Shown here: positions 18,971-23,898 of the stretch, piece by piece | How positions within the stretch are numbered: position 1 is the stretch's first letter | How the letters are laid out: every line of letters begins with the position of its first letter | Source: Coptodactyla brooksi | Taxonomy: Eukaryota; Arthropoda; Insecta; Coleoptera; Scarabaeidae | NCBI GenBank assembly: GCA_033557675.1 | Contig: JAWQRM010000344.1 | Coordinates: forward strand, 1-23,898 | DNA length: 23,898 nt | Reading direction: 5' to 3' | Translations under genes and position numbers: made by a program | Notes under the pieces: model-generated | What the model was told of the DNA's origin: nothing | Database searches by the model: none | Seen by the model: the letters and a program-made list of their open reading frames with translations, nothing else

Positions 18971-19965
18971 TAATTATCTTTTTCTTAATATCTTAATATC
19001 TTTTTCCTGTCTTAATTCAAACAGTAATAGACAGGTACAATATTACGTACTAAAGGTGTGTTTATTACTTTACAATAAACAATATATACAATATTTAATA
19101 TTTGCAAGTAGAATTTTATCATTTTCTGCTTTATGCTGAAAGTACACGCACCCCTTTTGGCTTTACATATGGTAACGCTGATAATTGAACAGGTAACGCT
19201 GTTCCAACGATTTAATGTTAGTTGTAAAGGAAAAAACATATTGTTATTTACCAAGTAGTAAAAAGGTATTTTCCTGTAGAGTTTTTTCACACGTTGTCCC
19301 CAGATCGATGACCTATTGAGAATGTTGAGCGTTTCGCATGATATTTAATTTGCTTAACAGCTTCTTGATGCTTGTTAGCTAGCGTTTCTTTTTCCACTTT
19401 TATTACACTTTAGCACACTTAACTGTCGTTGATTATTTTTGCGTTATTGCGGAGTTTGTTTCAATGATATTTTATCAAAACATGATTAAGCTTAAATAAC
19501 GCTTTTAGCAAATGGCTGGCTAAGATTACATTTCATTATATTTAGTTTATTGAAGATATAATTGTTTTAGCCGTACTTATGAGAAGATATATCAGCTTAC
19601 CCTCATCAATAAATCACTTATGCTATTTGAAGTTGGCTATGTAAAAATTCGTATATTTCTATTTCTTTCGTTATTTTTACCATTTGTGCAACTCTAATAA
19701 CAGTAGTATGATGCTGTGTAGAATGTTGAATGTAACTTATCAACATCACTCAGTTTACTCTCACGGTTCATTACGATGAAAGTGATAAATTTTAACCAGC
19801 GTCGGTACTTCAAATCTAAACAAGTACACTTCAAAAGTGAATTGGGAGCACTCATTATATCTATTACATCTCCAATAATTATGTGTTTAGTAGTCTCAAT
19901 CTAAATCCAACTTGTATTAAATCACATATCAGAATACCTTTTTATTAAACAAGAAAATAATTGAC
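18971..19965. other. No recognisable feature
   Basis: AT-rich. TCTTAATATCTTTTTC-like words repeat next to the palindrome (18970-19010). The minus frame at 19012-19290 (92 codons) shows no motif. Confidence 0.5.
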
Positions 19966-20062
19966 CCCATGTTTCATGCCAGATGCTTTTAACGCTGAGC
20001 TATGCAGTGATCCAACCTCTCTTCAGAAAATCGTCCTCTTGTTTTTCTTGTTCGAGACCTGG
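19966..20062 (-). mobile_element. tRNA-derived SINE or tRNA-like repeat, copy 2
   Basis: On the minus strand GCATAGCTCAGCGTTAAAAGC is an A-box-containing D-arm region, followed by CTGGCATGAAACATGG, an anticodon-arm-like hairpin. The B-box part has decayed beyond recognition. The leader (GAAAAACAAGAGG, then TTTTCTGAAGAGAGGTTGG) matches the leader of copy 1 at 3829-3945. Confidence 0.68.
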
Positions 20063-21304
20063 TATTTTCGTTGTATATGACGAATAAAACTCTCTAGTGA
20101 ATCTAGTTTTTAGTCAGAAAATAATGTAGCAGACAGAAAATATGAGTCGGTGGTAAATGTATTTAGAAACCACCTACAAAAGTTTAAAGGAAAATTTTCC
20201 GTTATTCTTCGAATATAGCAGTTTCGAATACAGCACTTTGATGTTCGACTATTAATTGATATTATACTTCGTAGATATTCATATAGTTACTGGAATGTCT
20301 TGTTGGCTGGAAGATATATATCATAAAACTGCATATGTATCTACCAGAGTAGTAGTCTTGCTTATGGGGCAATTTATGATGCCATTCAAACTGTATTTTT
20401 TTATTGTAAGTAGAGATCCTAACAGGCCGCAATATTACGTGTTTCTAAAACTAGAGTAGTACTATATTTATTTGATTATATAATAACAATTTATATTGCA
20501 TACATCACGAGTTCAAGTTTGACAATTAATTGTGCAAATATTAATTGCATTTTCGTGATGCCGCGTATATTGCTTTTGCGTAACCCAAGACGGTGAAGTA
20601 ATAGATAATAATTATATATTATAATAGCGTTGGTACCTGTCGTGTAATCCTGTATGCAACTTATTTATCAGTAACCAGAAAATAATAAAATTCCTGTCCA
20701 ATAATGTCCTAATTATTGTAGCATATTTTATTAAATTATTATTTTATGAATTAGTATGGTATTTAACCAATTAAATTGGTTAATTGAAAAGCAAAGTACC
20801 GTTAATTAAAACCATCTATCACTATTCAGAAAATAATTACATGTCTGAATGATATCCTTAGATACTTTATTTATAAGAAAAACATGGATCTGATGTAAAT
20901 GGACCAGTTAATACGGTTATAAATAATCTCATTAATAACTTATTATTATTAGTCACATTCACTTTCACTTTTATCAAATGAAACTTATACGTGCTGTTGG
21001 TGATATTAATGATGTTATAGGAATGGTGTTACTAGAATTAACTGCAGAATGATTTATTGTACATAATGCTGATCGTAGTTTAATTGCAGTATAGGTAATG
21101 GAAAACCAAAATTGTTGTCAATAGTCGGAACTGGGTGTTAGTAAAAGTAATTGAAGTAGAAATTACATACTAAATTTTACTTCTTTACTTTTATACTGTA
21201 GATATAAGGATAAACAACAGACACATGTGTATACATAGTCCTCTTGCATTCGTACCTAACTAGTTATTCTTTGCTAGTTGCCTATAGGCTTTTGTTCACA
21301 TAAT
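20063..21304. other. No recognisable feature
   Basis: AT-rich DNA with a small palindrome, TAACCAAT-TAA-ATTGGTTA, near 20763. The 67-codon plus frame at 20256-20459 resembles nothing I know. Confidence 0.5.
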
Positions 21305-22330
21305 TCATCCATCCTTGTCAGTCTTGACATAGTTTCCTGGCTTGCCTCTCTTTATCTTCTAGTAGTTCTTATCGCTGTCATTCCACGATGCTCATTTTCT
21401 GTCTATGTCCATTATCATGAAATACCCAAACCATTTTAGATTTTGTTTCTTCAGTACATAAAATATAGGGTTGATCCCTAATAATTCTTTTATGTTTTGC
21501 TTCCTCGATTCGTCCGATTATTTTGCTCCGATCCTCCAAAAACAACACCGTCATGATGCCTCAGCCTGCGTATTCGTTGTATATGACCCCCTGAGATTTG
21601 TTCCTATTACTAAAGATAAGAAAAATCACGAAGGAGCGTTTTGCTAGTATTGAAAAGATAAAGTTGGAATAGGTGAAGGAGCTAAAAGCCATACAAAAAT
21701 TCTTATGAAATATCTTATGAAAACTACTACTTTGAACAGGATAAAATTAATGTTGATCGATACATAAAGATTTTTTGAGAAAGACGAAAATTCTGCGTGT
21801 TTATTATCAAGCCTAGTACACAATTCTCCACTTAAAAATTTATTATCATCAATTGTTCATCTTTACTAATAATAATTCACAAATACTTATAATTATCACC
21901 GTAGACAATTATTTGTTCACTTCCTTTTATCTACGTCCACTTGAATCAAGTTCTACTAATCAATATTGCTTTTGTTTTCTTAATATTTAACGCCGGTCTA
22001 TGTTTACGCAATAATTTTTCCAGATCGTCAAATTAAGTACTATATTCTCTTCGGTATCTGTATAAATCACCATATCAGCGAATGCACCAATTTCCGTGGC
22101 AGTTGCAGATTCCTAAATTCAACATTGCACTTTTCATTTTATTTCTCTATTTTGCTGTTATATTATGTTATACATCGCACACATAAAACAACAAAGGACT
22201 CAACAGTAATTCGTATCCAACTCCCCCCATAGTTCTAAAACATTTTGAAGTTAAATTTCCTCTTCTTACTTTCAACTGCTACCACTACATCAAATTCAAA
22301 AATCAGTCTTTCATTGCTTCAGATGGTGGC
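21305..22330 (-). pseudogene. Non-LTR retrotransposon reverse transcriptase remnant
   Basis: On the minus strand, in order: GVGYELLLSPLLFYVCDV (equivalent of GVRQGDxLSPLLF); IGAFADMVIYTDTEENIV around 22040-22090, the A/YADD catalytic block with one Asp changed to Met; after a frameshift DDLEKLLRKHRPALNIKKTK (the thumb K-T-K block); IIVYGDNYKYL and IIISKDEQL (the YLG block); LKKQNLKWFGYFMIMDIDRK (the LKWFGHVMRMD-type block); and KIKRGKPGNYVK (the KRGRP-x-x-W block). Stops and frameshifts occur throughout. The endonuclease half is not found. Its orientation is opposite to the LINE at 4590, and the shared blocks are too degraded to say whether they are one family. Confidence 0.85.
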
Positions 22331-22754
22331 AATTATTATGGCAATTATTAATGCCATCATAATACCTTCACAACCAACTTGATTTAGTTACAACATTGAA
22401 TGAAATTTAAATATTTGAAGAAAGGTTTTGGAATGTATCAACCAAATAATAGATGCAAAGCTTGACAGGTACACGATTATTGTTACCTTTCATATTATTT
22501 GATTTGTTGCTATATGCTCGTATTATTTTGTCCTATGAATCAAAAGTTTAGTAAGTCAAGTACAGGAAGAAAGGTGCCCAGAAAAAGGTTTTCCGATGTG
22601 AAAATATTTGAGAAACCTTATTGCACGGTTTCTACAGGTGGCTTCATTATTCTAGGCATATCTGCGAAGGAAGTATTATTAGTGAGGAAAATATTATTAG
22701 TGAAGAAGAGTTTATATAATTCTTTCAGTTATGGACCAAACAGTGCGATTTAGA
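22331..22754. other. Unassigned flank
   Basis: Upstream side of the LINE. GGCAATTATTATGGCAATTATTAATGCC at about 22328-22355 holds a short direct and inverted repeat. The 84-codon plus frame at 22499-22753 contains a small internal repeat (ATTATTAGTGARGA twice) and no known motif. Confidence 0.4.
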
Positions 22755-23230
22755 ATTGATGTATAATAATTAAAATGGCCCTCAAGTCTTATACGGACTT
22801 AAAAGGATGCTTCATTTAAAAATCTGAAGATTGGTAGTTTTTAGATTAAGACGAACACCCTGTATATTCGAAAATTGTTTCAAATTATGAACAGTTCGAA
22901 GTGATGCAACTTTTATTTGAAATATTTTTATGTAGAAAGAGCAATAACAGTTCTAAGAAAAATTTTGCATTCACAGCTGTCATGTTTTTTAAAAATACGA
23001 AATAACGCCCAAACGGTACAATTTGAAGGTATAATAATTAAAGTGGCCCTTAAGTCTTATAAGGACTTCCAAAATGTAATAATATACAGAATGTTCCATT
23101 TCAGTTAAGTTGGATAGTTTTTAGAATAAACTGAACACCTCTATATTTGAAAACAGTTTCAAATTGTGAAGAGTTGGATGTCATGCAATTTTGATTTCAA
23201 ACATTTTTTTCTAAAGAGAGCGATACCCGA
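22755..23230. repeat. Two tandem copies of a repeat of about 270 bp
   Basis: GTATAATAATTAAARTGGCC recurs at 22761 and 23029, and TTTCAAATTRTGA at about 22879 and 23158, which gives periods near 268 and 279. Copy 2 is interrupted by further divergence at its right end. Shared inner words are CTYAAGTCTTATAMGGACTT, TAGTTTTTAGA and GAACACC. The motif GAACACCCTGTATA (copy 1) and its opposite-facing partner TATACAGAATGTTCC (23084) look like facing TE ends within the unit. Confidence 0.85.
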
Positions 23231-23898
23231 GATTAAGAACGAAATACCCTCTTGCCCCATAGGACTGTATTTTTATCAATAATGCTTATAACTTGAGAAC
23301 TGTTGATTGAGAATGGATGGATGTACAATTTCTCCATAAATACGTAGGGCAAGATGGGCCCGGCCCACTCAAGTTGACAGCTGCCTTCGTGTGACGTAAT
23401 ATTTCTTGATTTCTTTTTGTGGAGCAAATATATTGGAAACGGAAACCTGAATTTTAAGAAAATCAACAATAATGTTGGTCTTGAAAGAATGCTGGACCTT
23501 AACATACCAGGGAACGCATAAATGGAGAGAATAGGCAATTGTCTGCATGCAAAAGTAACCAAACATGAAAAAGGAAGAAGAAGAAAAAGATTTGTTGTTC
23601 CTAACAAGCTATAAAGCATACAATACAACAAATCAATAACAGTACTTGACAAACATGACGTCCATCCATTGCTTGGATGACAAATTGCAATTGCCTCTTT
23701 TAAAAATATTTAAGCCTCATTTAAGCTTGTAATTAGACCAATATAGCGAAGAAAACATCATTACTACATGTAGATAATGGTATTGATAATGGAAAGAACT
23801 TAAAATCTGACATACGATGACAAAATTAAAACTTTTATGGATTGGAAAATATAATAACAATAATAAAGCTCTACTATATCTTCATAATATATTCATAC
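23231..23898. other. No recognisable feature
   Basis: The longest ATG-started frame of the window, 139 codons on the minus strand (23233-23652), lies here. It is rich in Leu, Ile, Ser and Phe because that strand is pyrimidine-rich near 23560-23600, which suppresses stop codons. No domain is recognised, and it is treated as a composition effect. Confidence 0.45.

Noticed and set aside
23233..23652. 139-codon minus-strand frame, the longest with a start codon
   Set aside because: Rich in Leu, Ile, Ser and Phe with no motif. The opposite strand is purine-rich, which removes stop codons from this one.

Overview
The window looks like arthropod, most probably insect, nuclear DNA. It is strongly AT-rich, has no bacterial-style gene packing, no convincing host exon and no intact gene. 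What can be recognised are decayed transposable elements: mariner, another Tc1/mariner-superfamily element, piggyBac, a Penelope-like element (PLE), non-LTR retrotransposons and a tRNA-derived SINE. The species cannot be named from the sequence. I see no sign of a coherent, functioning or previously undescribed multi-gene system; this is an intergenic or intronic graveyard.

Layout. At 1-1640 an (AT)n microsatellite is followed by a roughly 0.5-kb repeat that is interrupted by a 784-bp TIR-flanked DNA element (785-1568). The same repeat occurs inverted and without that insertion at 12530-12929, which supplies a natural empty site. At 2080-2400 lies a mariner N-terminal remnant. One tRNA-derived SINE copy is at 3829-3945 and a second, more decayed one at 19966-20062. 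At 4590-5222 there is a plus-strand non-LTR reverse transcriptase remnant. Directly next to it, on the minus strand, is a PLE: its C-terminal GIY-YIG-type part (5340-5640) is separated from its RT core (6430-7110) by about 0.75 kb of unrelated, less AT-rich DNA that holds an unrecognised 113-codon stop-free frame.

At 7491-7747 is a deletion derivative of the same mariner family that has a longer copy at 14731-15516. At 10250-10560 is a catalytic-domain fragment of a different mariner, and at 10921-12080 a minus-strand piggyBac transposase pseudogene. A 126-bp foldback (13685-13810) and an 81-bp tandem duplication (14101-14261) come before the longer mariner. At 17842-18840 is a Tc1/mariner-superfamily element with TIRs of about 100 bp and a dead transposase. 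It is closely followed by a compact GC-rich sequence able to form two mutually exclusive perfect hairpins (18928-18970). The right end has a minus-strand non-LTR RT remnant (21305-22330) and a tandem repeat of about 270 bp (22755-23230).

None of the elements could move by itself as written: every transposase or RT reading frame carries stops, frameshifts, deletions or substitutions at catalytic positions. The stretches between them hold only AT-rich low-complexity DNA and small hairpins as far as I can see. All alignments and boundaries here were made by eye.
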